64,000 nt of DNA, taken from NCBI RefSeq assembly GCF_035582795.1, contig NC_134368.1:34470501-34534500 (forward strand), in the 5' to 3' direction. The translations under genes and the position numbers were made by a program. This document shows positions 1 to 13,489 of this stretch, piece by piece; position 1 is the first letter of the stretch; every line of letters begins with the position of its first letter. The notes under the pieces are model-generated. The model did not search any database. It had not been told where the DNA came from and saw nothing but the letters and a program-made list of their open reading frames with translations. This DNA comes from Mycteria americana (taxonomy: Eukaryota > Chordata > Aves > Ciconiiformes > Ciconiidae).

Positions 1-3000
1 GTTTTGGTGCCAGCACTTTTTTCCTGTTTATATTTATAGACTTTGCAGTAGTTGCTATGAAGGCTGTTAACAGCTCATGTAGGTCCCAGATGTATTATTT
101 TGCAGAGGGGAGGAAGAGAGAGATGTACGCCATGACGAACAAGGTCCCATGGCCAGTGGTCTGGTATGAGTGGACCTCGTGGAGTAGCCAGCGCATCTTG
201 TGCTCCTGAGCCAGGAGGCTTTGACTGTCATTCCCCTGCTGTTTTTAATTCTGAGGCACAATATGAAGCTGAGATTTCTTGTCGAATAACCATCTTCAGA
301 TGCTTCCATACATCAGCATATTGGCATCTGACCTGCTGAATCCTCCCCTTTCCTATCGTATGCCTCTCTGAGCACTTGTAAGCCACTGAGCATGCTGGGC
401 CTCTGGTTCAAATCTTCCTTCCCTAACTCTGAAACAGCATGGCAGGAAAGCGAGCAATGTAGGTATACTAAGCAGAAGTTTCTTGGATCCTGTTTATCTG
501 GGGTGGTAGCTGGCTTCCAGCACAGTGGAAAATCTAAGTCCATAAAGATGAGAGGTCCGTTTACCCAGACTGGTAGCCCACCAGCTCGCCAGTCCCACTG
601 ATGTTTTCCTTTTGTAGACCCCTGTGCAAGATAGGTAAGGGAGAGGGGATATATCTAAATTATTGACCTATTCCCATGGCACAGCATGTCATGTACCCCA
701 AACTGTGTTCTTTGGGACTCTTCATGCCATTTTTTTTTTTCCAGTGAAGCGTCACGTCTTTTGAACTGGCTGGTTCTTTGAAATTTAGCAGTAAAGATGG
801 CTTGGGGCACGTCCAGGCTTATGCAGCTGATTTTTCCTCCTAGAAAGAAGACGAGTTCCGTTTGATCTGCGTACACTCTTCTTGTACATATAACATTTAG
901 CATCCATAGGATTATTTCCTTATTATTTTGATTAACTATTAACATTTTTAAAATTATACTTCATCTTTATGAGTATAACCCAAATACTGAAGCACTGTAC
1001 TAATAAGGGAGAAACAGAAAAGGAAATTTGATCTTAACAAACAAAGCGTCTGGTTTCTGGGAAGTGGGAATGTGTACTGGGAGGTGTAAATGACTAATGA
1101 AATAGTTAAACCAATATTTTAGTAATCCAACTCACCAGTCGCATAAGAGGAAATTCATGGCTTTAGATTAATTTTATGTAACTTCATCTCTTTGAACCTT
1201 TTGACTCTCAAAACTTCCTTTGCTCTTTTCCCATGTCTTTGTAAAAATCATTTTAGGAGTACTTTGTCTTTTTGTCCCCACTAATTCTGCCACAACCTAC
1301 GTTGCAGTTGCATATCGAGTATTGTTTAAACTGTAAACTTTTCAAGATAGGGAACAGTCCTTACAGGAAACTGGCAAAATGGTATACAGTCATGATGCTT
1401 TCCTAATAATTTCAGTGAAGGGTATGTGACCAAATGCAACAAAATGCAGTGACACAAAAGAATCCAATATCTAATCATCAAGCCTAATAACATTAGCTCG
1501 GTGACAAAAAGAGAGACTGTGGTAAAAGCATCACGTTTACATACATCGACACCTTGACAGAGATCTGAATTCAGGCAATAAATCCATCCATTCATTCATC
1601 TTTTGAGATGGAGTAAACTGGGAGAAAAATATACAGTGGAGATTTATAAAGGGAGACTTTCCTCACTCTGTATAACGTCATTCTCAAGAAAAAAAAATTA
1701 AAGTTGAATCATAGTATGTCTACGCTATGCACTGGGAGGAGACAGAGAGAGAAACCAGGTTAGTTCTCAGTGCGCTGAGCTGGCCACAGGCAGCCTCATT
1801 GACATAGTGTAGAGGTTGCTGGTTATTTACCCTGCTCTTCTTCCCACCTGGAGCTCCTGGATGCTATAACAAGAATGCTTCTGGTACCTAAGCCTGCTTG
1901 TGTAGGTCCGTATCAGATAGCTGTTCCCTGCGCACTCAAGAATGCACTGTAAACCTCAAATATATAAAATCCCCTTGGCCCTGCAGACACCTTAGTCAGG
2001 TACTGCTCTTCACTTGAGCAACCGCTCCTTGTCTCTTGTGGTGAATTACACTAAGATATCCAGTTGTTAGCTATTCTGAGTTCTTTTTTGTCCAAAGTGT
2101 TACTTAACTTACAGTATTTCTTCAAATTTGTTGTAAATATTTATTAAAGTTTGTTGCATGTGTCAGTTAATGGAAATGGAAACTTTAGCCGAAATGCATG
2201 TGAAGTGACTTGGAGTTAGTTACTGTGGAGGAGCACAGAACTAATTCTGTCTTTGCCATATAGTGTGGAGTGAAAGTGAATTTACATAATTCTAAAAATA
2301 ATTATTTTCTATTTAGTTTATAAATTGGAAAGATAATAAAGATGATATCATTGGGGATTTCAAATTGAACAATTTCAATTGGGTAATTAAATTTCAGTCT
2401 GATGTACAAAAAAAACACATAAATGTATGTGAAATACAAAAATCTGCTGCAGTTACATCCCAAAGTTAGGTGCAATACAATAACTCTTAATTTTACTTTG
2501 TTCCAAATATAAATGTATAGATCATTGTCTGTGCTTTGATACACTTTCTGTGGTAAACGTAGAACTCTGATGAAAGAGACTAAGATACTTGGCTTACGTA
2601 CCATAGATTATACCATACTTTGAATCTGCACCCTGAAAAGGAATAAACAGCACATTGTGCTGTATGTTCCGTATCTCTAAATTGCACTAATGCAATTTAC
2701 TTAACAGCATAAAGAATGTCATACCCTTGTAGTAAATAATGAAAATCTCTCCTTGGGGAACAACTGTACAAGCTCTGTGTGGTCCAAACAGCTGGCAGGG
2801 TTCTTGGAGAGCTTGTCTTTCTGCATTGCTCTCCCTGCAGGGCACACAGCCTGACTCTGCATCGGCAGGTACTCCTTTGCATACACTGCAGGGAGAACAA
2901 GAAAAAAACCACGTTAGTAGAGAACTGCCTAACAGAGCTGAGAGGAGAACTCTACTTCGAATGCCTTGTGGAAGGGTTATCTAGGAAATTTCTAACGAAG

Positions 3001-5162
3001 CCCTTTCAAAGTTAATTTCCAAAGAAGGATGCTGGAGGCCAACTTCAGGAGGGATTCAAGTCCATCTGAAAGTACTGTTGGCTAAACTATTTGTGTGCTC
3101 AGTAACTGTAAGAGATACTTAAGCTATAATTCCAATTTTGTTCCGTTCTAAAGTATTGAAAATAAATATTGTATGTCACAATTGTAAATCTAGAAAATAA
3201 GTTGTAAGCCGCAGTAATTTCTTGAAAATCTTATAATTTTTGCATTAAAAGCACTGTTTTCTAGATGTTCTGAATTTTGTGGGGCTTCTAGATTTCTGAT
3301 TAAAGGTTTTTAGGAAGTAATAGTTAATAGCTACAAACAGAGTGTCAGCACTGATTGGGGAAGGAAATTTCATTTTGAGAAAGACATGAAAGACTCAAGC
3401 ATGGATTCAGAACCTCATTGCTAGTCATGTTTCAACAATAAATTGCTGTCTTTACAAATACTTCATTCAGTCAAGCAACATTAAGATGTGTCATGTAGTA
3501 AATATTTTGAAAGCTTTTAATTTCCATACTTTCCTAATATACAGCAGTTGAATACATCTATCATAAGAGATAGCTTAAAAAAAAAGCCAGAGAGGCTGTT
3601 GTGTACGAGCTGAAGAGACTGTTGCTTACCTCTTCTCTAAAGCAAATAAAGTGGGAAGTGTGTCATAGGCACACCTTACTGACTCATCTTACAAAAGTAA
3701 CTGGGAATTACAGAACCCAGACTTTTGATCTTAAAACTGACTAGAACCTTAAAAACATACCTGGGTACAGTGGGAGGAGAATGTTCCAGTGAAAATGTGA
3801 AAACATTGCAGAGTATGTGGACAAAATGTTCTTTCTATGGATTTGGCACACTGAGAGTAGATACAATGCATACATTAGAAATAAGTAGATGAGCAGTTAA
3901 TCTACTTCAGTGTTTCTTTTACTGATTTTCATGACCATTTCTCTGAACCTGTTTCGTAAAATAAAAAACAAATGCATATCTCAAAGCACTGGTTAAGCAA
4001 CTGGATGTGCTTTTCTTAAATAATGTGATGCATTTTGCAAGCAATGCATTTTTTTCATAAGATTGACCATAAATCTCAACTAAATTATGCATTCATGTAA
4101 GTATTGTTTCTAATATTTCATTTAAAGTCTGGATTATATACTGCTGTGGATTAGATTGTTTTCTGAATATTTACAACTTCTGCAAAATGTTCTATGCTTT
4201 TTACTTATACAAGATGAGTAATAAGAATAAGTGAAATGGTGGCTTCACTCTCTAATGGTTGGTTTTAATGTACTGCAATGTTGCAGTATTTTTAACTTCT
4301 TTACTCAGTTCCACCAAAACAAGCTATCAAAAGTCTCTCACCTTGACACTGTAACCATTTACCTCCAGATACTGGACTTAATTTCTAAGATGGATTACAA
4401 TTTCAAATTACTTGTAAATGCTTCTGATTTATCTACAGTTACAATTCCTGTTCCTTACTTAGCCTCTTTCCCCAGTTGGTGTAATATTTAGCCCCTCTGC
4501 ATCTTTCTGTACGTACTATCAAAATAGGCTTGTGAAGTTAGGAATAGCAGAAGAAATAATGAGATCCAGTGATAACTACAGACCGCGTAGAGTCTAGTGA
4601 ATCTCCCAGGCCAGCCTTTGGACGATATTCCTCTCCATTCAGTAGGCACTTATTAATGTCAATGAACTACAATCCCGTTTAGGATTAAGGTAACCTAGTG
4701 TAAAGAAGCTTTCATATCATCTGCCTATTTTGTATTTGGCTTTTGCTAATGCCTCCGTTTCAGAAACATCAATAATTTTCTATGCTTTTTATTTGGTGTT
4801 AGAAGTGAATTTTTTGGTACAGTGTTGACATGAAGGCACAAGAAACAAAACTAGAGAGAGAGCAGGACATACCTGAATAAAGAAGAAATACTTTCTTACA
4901 GCTTTTCATATACATAGGCTATTTGTTGAATGCTAACTGTGCACTGTGAGGTGAGGATGCATTCTGAATACTTAACCTGTGTATGGATTTATAACCCTCA
5001 TTTTACAGGAGTACTTCTGAGCCATAGAAGTATTTGATCTTTCATGATTTTAATATTAAAACATATATCTAGTTTGTATGAGTGTGAGTTAAATTTAATG
5101 TAATATTAAGGAATTTGGTGAACAATATCTTTTTCCAATTGTACGTTTTTCACTTTTCACAG
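1..5162 (+). other. MICU3: Intron (and flank) upstream of the MICU3 last exon
   Basis: No exon could be recognised here. I looked for an EF-hand-like coding block, which would be expected just upstream in a MICU protein, and did not see one, so this stretch is read as intron. It ends in a good acceptor, a T/C-rich tract followed by CAC-AG at 5161-5162. It contains a 15-bp imperfect inverted repeat at 2826-2900 and an LTR-like segment at about 1806-2050 with a TATA-like motif. The remainder is AT-rich unique-looking sequence. The assignment depends on the MICU3 call for the exon at 5163. Confidence 0.6.
2826..2900. repeat. Imperfect inverted repeat, 15-nt arms, 45-nt loop
   Basis: The arm ttgctctccctgcag at 2826-2840 is the reverse complement of ctgcagggagaacaa at 2886-2900 except for one mismatch. 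A PstI-type CTGCAG lies at or beside each arm. The transcript could fold into a hairpin. No transposase or target-site duplication was seen. Confidence 0.6.
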
Positions 5163-5273
5163 GAGACTCCAAAGTATGGTTGGAAGGAATATTACTCTTG
5201 TGTGATGACTGTAACCAGTGAACATCTCAGAGATCTATGGAAGCAATTTCGGAGGCGAGATATGCTGAGATAA
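5163..5273 (+). CDS. MICU3: MICU3 last coding exon (C-terminus)
   Basis: After an acceptor AG at 5161-5162 there is a 36-codon open frame ending in TAA at 5271-5273. It contains WKEYYSCVMTVTSEHL followed by RDLWKQFRRRDMLR. The pattern x-K/Q-EY-x-x-C-V then x-x-L/V-W-K-Q resembles the C-terminal tail of MICU-family proteins; MICU2 ends in a similar EYWKCV...VWKQ helix. In vertebrates MICU3 lies directly upstream of ZDHHC2 on the same strand, which matches this position. MICU3 is an EF-hand regulator of the mitochondrial calcium uniporter, in the intermembrane space, paired with MICU1. Only the tail is seen here; the EF-hands must lie left of the window. The homology is by eye and the gene name rests mainly on synteny. 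Confidence 0.78.
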   Translation, partial: ETPKYGWKEYYSCVMTVTSEHLRDLWKQFRRRDMLR

Positions 5274-7600
5274 AGGAAGAAAGAAGGATTATCTGCACTG
5301 GCTAGAACTATTTATTCCTATGAATTCTTAATGAAGAACAAACTAACCCAGGTGAATCATGAATCTTCCAGCTGCAGTGGAAAACACAGGACTTCTTTTC
5401 CACTTAATGTAGTGATTATCAGCTCTTACAACCGCTTTTAAGTATGTATTTTATTTAAACGACAAACTATCACCTGATTGGCAGAAGTCTTTTTTTTAAG
5501 AATACATTTTGAATATTATTTTTTATTATTTTGAGACATGTTTGTCATTTAAAAGAAAACAAAAGTAAGTTTTATACCTGGGTAGGCAAACGTTTTGGCA
5601 ATGAAGAGAAACTGCCCCACATCAGCTTAGACTGTGAATTTGCTTTCAGAAGAGCACTACTAAAAATTTGTGCTAAATTGGGAATGAGAATACACTAAGT
5701 AGCATAATAATTATATATGAGTTGAATGTACAAATTAAATTCTTAGAAACTAACAAAGCTGTTACTTTAAAAAGAGTAAAGCTGTTATGGTTATAATGTG
5801 AATGATAGGTATTTACCTAGGAAAGGTACTGTATGGACTATAATGTTCAGATTCTCCAAGTCTTACTATTATGTTTATTAATTTATCCTTTAAAAAAAAA
5901 TAGTACAGACTTTAAGACGTCTTACAAGCAGTATGTTGAAGAAGAGTCAAAATGTTCAAATTCATGTTAAGTAACACACACTTTATAATATTTATTATAA
6001 ATTTTATTGCCATACATATAAATCCACTGATATATTTCTGGTAGAGTAAAACTTCATGTGTTTCTTGTGAATAGTGCACTTTTATATGAAGTAAGATGTG
6101 GCACTGAGTAGAAATTATAGTTGTTTAATTTGCTACTCTGGAATGCAGTATCTGAAAAATAGATCAATAACTTGTGTTTGTGTCAAACAAAAAAGCAAAA
6201 CAAAACATGAATGCATGCAGCATTACAAAGCAACACTCACTAAGTAAAATTATTTGAGTATAACGCATCAAATATTAGACATAAATTAGGCCTTACAAAG
6301 TTTATGGAGACTACAGGCAATCAGTAGCCACCATGACCTTTCATGCCCTGTAGGTTTAGATGTTACTGAAAACAGTGGTAAGGACACTGGTACATTTGGT
6401 TTTCATATTCTCTTTGCTATTCAGCACCAGCGTTTTTCCTTACTGCCTTTCAAGATGATTGTTAGGTGGTGTGAATTAAACCCAAACGAACATGAACACA
6501 CATTTCTTATATCCTTCTTGAAAAGGTTCACTGGACATTAAATAAGTTTGTATCTATTTACGAATAATCTGTGCCTTGAAATATTTCTAGCTGAACACAT
6601 GCACACTAAAATTAATGTCAGGAAATCATTATCAGAAAGGCAAATATTTGGTGGAGTCTGACAATTAAAATAGAACCAAAATAATGGTCTTAAATCTTCT
6701 ATTACTCCAAATACCTGTAAGCAAACTTCTCAAAATCATATTTAATGCACATGTTGCTCAAATACCATCTTACATCACATGTGAATAGAAAAGATGTATA
6801 GCATCTGTGTAAGTACACCTAAGTTTAGAAATGTTTGATTTATAGTAAGATTTATCTTTGCTAAAAATCAAAACAAAATTAAAAGGAAGATGTTTTTAAG
6901 AAATTCCACTCTGGGAATCTTAGAAAAAAAAATGTGCTAGGTGTCGCTTTTATCTGAGAAAAAGCCAGTTCAGAAAGCTTTTGAAGGATGCCACTTTAGT
7001 CAATATTTCATGATAAATACTTACCAATTTCCACCTTGGCATCCTTAAACTACCGACAACAAGAAAAATCAAATAAATTGGGAGAAAGACACAACAGAAC
7101 ATGGATAAGCTGCAATCCCTGTGTGATCATTTAGGGAATTAATTGCATTCAGTGTATCGTCTTGGTACAGAGAACTGTCTCACTGCTTCTTGTCAGCATA
7201 TGCAAAACCCAATTTGCTACTTCAGTGATGAAGGACAAAAAATGGGAAGAAAGGATAGGGAGTTACTGAAGGGGTTCCCATCCTTCCTCTTCATTCACTA
7301 CTGCCCATTCACAGTGATCCTCCCCTTGGAGGAAGCAGCAGCACCATCATCATTTTGCTCCTCCACTGCCCTAGGCAATAGTGCACTTTGCTTTTATGGC
7401 TGGCTTGAGACAATTTTATTGTTTTTCTATATATTTCCTAACTATAGCCACTTAATATAAAATAGAATGTGAAAGTGTCAGATTAGTTTTTAAGAGTATT
7501 TTTTTCTCATGTTTAATAATAAGTTATTTAATACAAATATGAATATATGCATATAATATTCTTGTTTATTTCCAAATAAATGCACTTGAAACTAATTTTC
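5274..7600 (+). other. MICU3: Probable MICU3 3' UTR, end not determined
   Basis: AT-rich non-coding sequence follows the TAA. An AATAAA-containing segment near 7574-7580, in the context tccaaataaatgc, is one possible poly(A) signal. There are several variant signals (ATTAAA-like) earlier, so the true end is uncertain. No other gene is seen. Confidence 0.35.
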
Positions 7601-8473
7601 TTTGCAGTGTACATAATTCAAATTCTTTTGTCATAAAAAAAAATCTTTTTTTGCATAACATGACTGTACAAGTGCTTTGAATTAGAACATCTCACCATCG
7701 CAAAAAAATAGACTTTTTTGTTTCTTTTGGTCATTTCTTTAGGTAGCTTTGCTTTTCTGCCACAGAATTCTGTATAAAAGAGCTGGAAGTGCAAGGACAG
7801 ACAGGTGAAAACAAAGCAGGATAATGGGACATGCCATCTGCTATAGAGGCACCCCTTGGATAGGCAGCAGTCACTGTGCACAACAAAACCTTACTCAAAA
7901 TCCACCAAATTCCTGGCAGCAGAGAAGATTTGTATGCCGCAACTAAACTATGTGAAAAGTTGCGTAAATGAAGGCTTTTTGTAAAAACAGCTCCTGTTCT
8001 CTTCTGTAAGTTAAGAAACCTGTAATCATGTAGGAAGATACTCAGTGGATGTGTAGGAACTGCCCACTGATGCCCAGACCAGCTGTAAATTGTGATAAAA
8101 TGGTAACTATTAAACCTGCAGCTTTGGGTGGTTTTGTGATACTAACTAACTTTTGTCTGAGCTCTGACGAATGTGTTCCCAGCAGAATATCCTGTACTGC
8201 ATGCTGCTCCTTGCTAATCTTCTTCTGACGTGTAAGATCGCATTGGCAGTTTCCCTCCTTGCACATTTTGGCAGTAAGTCAAAATAATTACTTCCACTGC
8301 AGATTCTTGTGTTGTATGACATGGAAAGTTATCAGCCTGAAGAAAAAGAAGCACTATTTAAGAGTGACTTGCAGCAGATTGTTGGTCACACTGCCTGGTT
8401 TCTATAGTTATTTGATGTTTTCCACCTAAATATCAGGATAAGGATGCACTGAAATAAAATGGGAAAAAAATCC
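7601..8473. other. Intergenic sequence, nothing recognised
   Basis: Short open frames on both strands show no recognisable domain. The segment ends where the CR1 3' terminus begins. Confidence 0.5.
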
Positions 8474-9436
8474 TAGAATCATAGAATCATTAAGGTTGGA
8501 AAAGACCTCTAAGATCATCTAGTCCAACCGTCAACCCAACACCTCCATGCTTACTAAACCATATCTCAAAGTGCCACATCTACACATTTTTTTAACTCCT
8601 CCAGGGATGGTGACTCCACCACGTCTCTGGGCAGCCTGTTCCAATGGTTGAGCACCCTTTCAGTAAAGAAATTTTTCCTAATATCCAATCTAAACCTCTC
8701 CTGACACAACTTGAGGCCATTTCCTCTCATCCTATCACTTGTTACCTGGGAGAAGAGACCGACCCCCACCTCTCTACAACCTCCTTTCAGGTAGTTGTAG
8801 AGAGCAATAAGGTCTCCCCTCAGCCTCCTTTTCTCCAGGCTAAACAACCCCAGTTCCCTCAGCTGCTCCTCATAAGACTTCTGCTCCAGACCCTTCACCA
8901 GCTTCGTTGCCCTTCTCTGGACACGCTCCAGCACCTCAATGTCTCTCTTGTAGTGGGGGGCCCAAAACTGAACACAGGATTCGAGGTGCGGCCTCACCAG
9001 TGCCGAGTACAGGGGCACAATTGCTTTCCTAGTCCTGCTGGCCACACTATTTCTGATACAAGCCAGGATGCTGTTGGCTTTCTTGGCCACCTGGGCACAC
9101 TGCTGGCTCATATTCAGCTGGCTGTCAACCAGCACCCCCAGGTCCTTTTCTGCCAGGCAGCTTTCCAGCCACTCTTCCCCAAGCCTGTAGCGTTGCATGG
9201 GGTTGCTGTGGCCCAAGTGCAGGACCTTGCACTTGGCCTTGTTAAACCTCATACAATTGACCTCAGCCCATCGATCCAGCCTGTCCAGGTCCCTCTGCAG
9301 AGCCTTCCTACCCTCAAGCAGATCCACACTCCCACACAACTTGGTGTCATCTGCAAACTTACTGAGGGTGCACCTGATCCCTTTGTCCACATCATTGATA
9401 AAGATATTAAACAGAACTGGCCCCCATACTGAGGGG
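8474..9436 (-). mobile_element. CR1 LINE, 5'-truncated, RT C-terminal half plus 3' end
   Basis: Read on the minus strand, the element ends at 8474 in the repeated octamer-like tail (ATGATTCTA twice) preceded by the CR1 3' UTR signature ggttggactagatgatct. A minus-strand frame from about 9432 down to 8566 encodes the second half of CR1 ORF2. It has [11 protein letters not shown], then the RT catalytic box FADDTKL, then [34 protein letters not shown], and a C-terminal [17 protein letters not shown]. The frame is still open through the RT region, so this is a fairly young copy. It is truncated at about 9436 just upstream of GPVLFN, as is usual for CR1, and lacks the endonuclease and most of the RT. 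It lies between MICU3 and ZDHHC2, antisense to both, and cannot move by itself. No target-site duplication is evident, which is normal for CR1. Confidence 0.95.
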
Positions 9437-12400
9437 TATCTATAAATGATAGAGGAATTTCTCACTTTGATTTGACATTGCATAATATTATTTACGTAAT
9501 TATGTGTCTTGCTCTCTTGTCCCACTGAGGACACTTTCAAGTTTCTAGCAAAAGAACTCCAGACTAATACTTGCAGAAGGAAAAGAATCAGACCAAAAGC
9601 TCACTATTCAAAAATTAATCTGAAACAAAACTAATTTGTAGCAATACCAAGTCTGAACTCCCCTTAAAATCAAGCCCAAATTAGTATAAATATTTTCTCA
9701 TATATGTGAGGTTTGAACTTACAGTATTTTTCCCTATATCTGAAAATCTATGAAAGCATTTGGCACCCTGAACCTATCAGCAGATGGTGCCCTTAATATT
9801 ATGTTCTTTTTCTTACGCGCACAATAAAATACAGGGGGGTGTGCTTTAATCTTGAATGGGTAATGTTAATTTTTACCACTTGTTTGACTTACAAATTCTT
9901 CCCACAGAGGAGCATTATTATTAGCTAGGAGCGTTCTGTAAAAATATTAGTACCCACTTGAAAATTTTACTATAAAAATACGTAATTTTATATATATAAA
10001 CATTCATAGAAACAGCAACATATTAAATGTATTTTAGTAATATGTTTGTTTATGTAAGCAAATAAACTATTACTCCTGGGTTTTTTTTAAAAATACACAC
10101 AGCTGAGTTACCTATTTATATGTCCACCTTAATTTAAAAAGAAATGAATTTAAATTAATATCACTGCACAGGAACTTTTCCAGTTCCTGTTTGATAGCTA
10201 TCCATTGCAAGTAACTTTTCATTTACAGTTTTCTTCTGACAACAAATTTATAATCCTTCTCCTTTTTAAGCAACCGTACCCATAAGCCATGATTTTTTAA
10301 TACCTGTTTCTACTGTTAAAGTGGGTTTAGGTGATTTGCCTGAGGTTGTAAGTTCTGGTTTGAAACAATGAACTCTAACTCGCTCTAACCCTGATTCAGA
10401 AGCTACAACCTAGATTCAAAAGAGGGTAGTGCTGCAAAAATAAACTTTCAAGTACTCCGATCTCTGCAGTAAAATACTGAGCCTGAAGGTAGTCACCTAG
10501 GCTCTCTTAATGGATCCATGCAGAGAATTGCACGAGATCTGTTTTAAATCGGCAGACTAGCTAAACTAGTTAACCAGGCAGTACTGAGTACAGGGATGTG
10601 GTCAGATGTTGCTCCTGGGAGCTGTGCGTTCTCACGCGCATCCTCCATGGCCAGTAGCACCTGTGTGACAGGCGGGTGAGATGGCTCAGTTAGGAATTAA
10701 CACAGCAAAAAAACCAAGTATCACACATGTATGTATGTATGTGATTCAACTGAAACAGCCCCCAGTTACAAAAGTGCTGGGGACAGCATATGAGAGGGAG
10801 TGAAAAAACATTGCCTGAAGCAGAGATGAAAAGCAGGGTAATGGCAGTCTGGATTCAGAGAGACTTGAGCTGCTGTGGTAGTTGCTATCAAATTATGCTT
10901 CTTGCCAGAGATAACATAGCTTGTGAAGAGAAGAATACGCCATTGCACTTGGAAACTGCATGACAAAACCCCGTACAAGGAGCAGGGACTGGAATCCAGA
11001 AGTCCCTGTTTTGGGCAAATGCCCTGAGAGGCTGCTGAAGCATTTACTTTCTCTGATGCTGTGAATCTTGCATCCTTTTCTATATCATTTCATAATGACA
11101 GTGGACAAATTGCCAAAACTGGCTTACAAACTGGCGATTAAAACACTTCCATAGGAAGTGGAAAGAAGGAAATTGTAGCTGTCACTGCATTTTGTGCAGA
11201 GACGTATTCTGAGGATCGCCGGCAACAGAAAGCATGGACATAGGCAGGTATCTCATCCCTGGACAATGATCAAACCTAGATGTGTCACCAGGGTACTGAG
11301 CAGCTCAGCCCCGCCAAGGCATTTCAGGGCATTAGCTGTGTAAAAGCGGTTTTAAATTGCCTGATCTAAAAAAAAGGGGGCTGTCAGACTGATAGTTTTA
11401 GATTTAGATGCCTGCTTTTGGAGTCAACCATCAAGCCACATAACTTCTACTCCAAAGGGCAGAAACCACTGGATCAGTGGACACAGCATGGGATGTCTCT
11501 AGATGGGGTAAGGTTTCTCACATACAGCTCTTTAGGGGCTTTCCACTCTAGGGGTTGTGATTTTTGCCTAAGTAGAGACACGTAGAGTAGAACTTGTTTA
11601 AATTTTTCCCTCCTTAAGTGGCAAAAGGGGAAGCAGCAGGGGAATGAAAACTCCAGGATGAATATGTCTGGGAGAAAACAATGCAATGAAAAAATTACTG
11701 CTGAAAGTGACTGAAGAGTGGGTGGATAATAAGCCCAAATACGACTTTAAACAACCTCCCTGAAGGCAGACTCTGACAAATACAGTATTGTATCAATTCA
11801 GGGGTAGCAATCAAGAAATTCCAGGAAGGACTTCATTACTTGAAAAGGAGCTAAATGAGCCTCTCCTGTGGAGAACCAGGCAAATTTCCACATTGGGGAA
11901 AAGTAAAAATAAAATTAAAAAACCTCATACAGCAACAGTTAGGTTTGGGTATCCAAACAGTTGCAAATAATTAAGTACCTAGCTAGGATGAAGGGAGAGC
12001 AAGAGGATGAATACATCTGGGCCAGCCCTTCAATTCAAATAAATCTGACAGCTAGACTGAGACTGGAGAGGCTACTAAGCTGCTTATTTTCATGTAGCTG
12101 GGAGCCACGAACTGTACACAGATGGTACTTGACTCCAGCTGGGATGCAACATACATTTTCTAAGTGATATCTTATGCCAGAGACTGCAGAGAGATTTCTT
12201 TTTCTACGTGTGGTAAGTGTGGTCCAACACCCACACATTCTGGAGAGAAGCAAGCGGCACAGTCACTGTCATGAAGGTCAGAGAGCATCCCTGTAGAGCC
12301 ACCGGTTTGCCTAATTAGTGACATGTGTCTGTATGTCTGTGTCTATGTGTATTCCTGCTTCTAGCTGGTCTGTGTATTGCACTCATGTGACAGCAAAATT

Positions 12401-13489
12401 CATACTCCTGTCCTATTGTCCCTCCTCCTCTTGCTGCTCCACTGAACATGTGGGACACACAGTGGGGGAGAAAGTATTCCACCATAGCAGAATCCTTACA
12501 TAGAGGAGGAGATGTTCAGAGTCTATAAGCTGTAAGTTCCTAGTCAGATTCTCTGAAAAATACTTCTTAAATTGAGAGCATTTTGCTTGTGTGTTTATTT
12601 ATCATTCACTGTATTCTGCATATACTTAGTTTGGGACTTTTTAATTGACCAAATACTGTGCTTAAAATCATCAGGAAGTTATTATAAGATTATAAAATTA
12701 ATCATGCTTTATAATTTTCAAACAGTTCTAGCACAGTAAATCTGTGACATCTTAAAATGATCTAATAATATGAAGTCTTATTTTTCCACACTCAGTTGTT
12801 GTAATGGTAGTCTTAAGAGTTCAGTGTAATTTTATAGCTGAAATGTAATGAGCTAGATACACATACGGTATTTCCAGCTACTCATCATAACCTATGAATG
12901 GACAGTAAATGTGAACATCTATGGCCAGCCTTGGATATTAAATCCGCAGGAGCCTGAATGAATGCTAAAGTAATTCCTTGACAAATGCTCTCTTACTGCA
13001 GTACTGTGGTATTCAAATCACGTATACATTAAAAAGAACACTGTTAATTTACATAATCACTTTTGTTTCTTTTCTTTTGTGGCTCATTTTACTTTTTTAT
13101 TCTTACTGTTTTGAAATTTTATGACCTTTCAAGCTGGTACAAAACTGAGCTCTGAAGAGACTCTCTATGCTAAATTATCAGTAACATAATTTTTCTCTGC
13201 TGTATATTAAACACCTGCCCTCGCTTGAAATTGCCTTCTATTTTGCTGCCATTACTTTATGACATTGATTATCAGGAATTGTTTATCACATCTTAATAAA
13301 AGACATTCAAGATGTCTGTGTAACTTCATTAGCCATGTACAAGCCTTCTACTACTGTTTGCTCTAGATGGATGACTTGCACAGGAGTAGTTTTTAATTAG
13401 GACTGCATGCTCAGGTACCAAGGTGACTTTCCTCAGAAAGCGGCACTATTTCCACTCTCTGCTTCTGTATCTAAACCCAGCTGGAATCT
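9437..13489. other. Intergenic sequence, AT-rich
   Basis: No gene recognised. It contains a small ATGT tetranucleotide run at 10727-10742. Open frames of 60-70 codons on both strands have no domain signature or splice context. Confidence 0.5.
10727..10742. repeat. (ATGT)4 microsatellite
   Basis: Four perfect ATGT units flanked by related cacatg and gtg sequence. Confidence 0.9.

Noticed and set aside
8644-9432. 262-codon plus-strand frame
   Set aside because: It is the complement of the CR1 reverse-transcriptase frame on the minus strand and has no family of its own.
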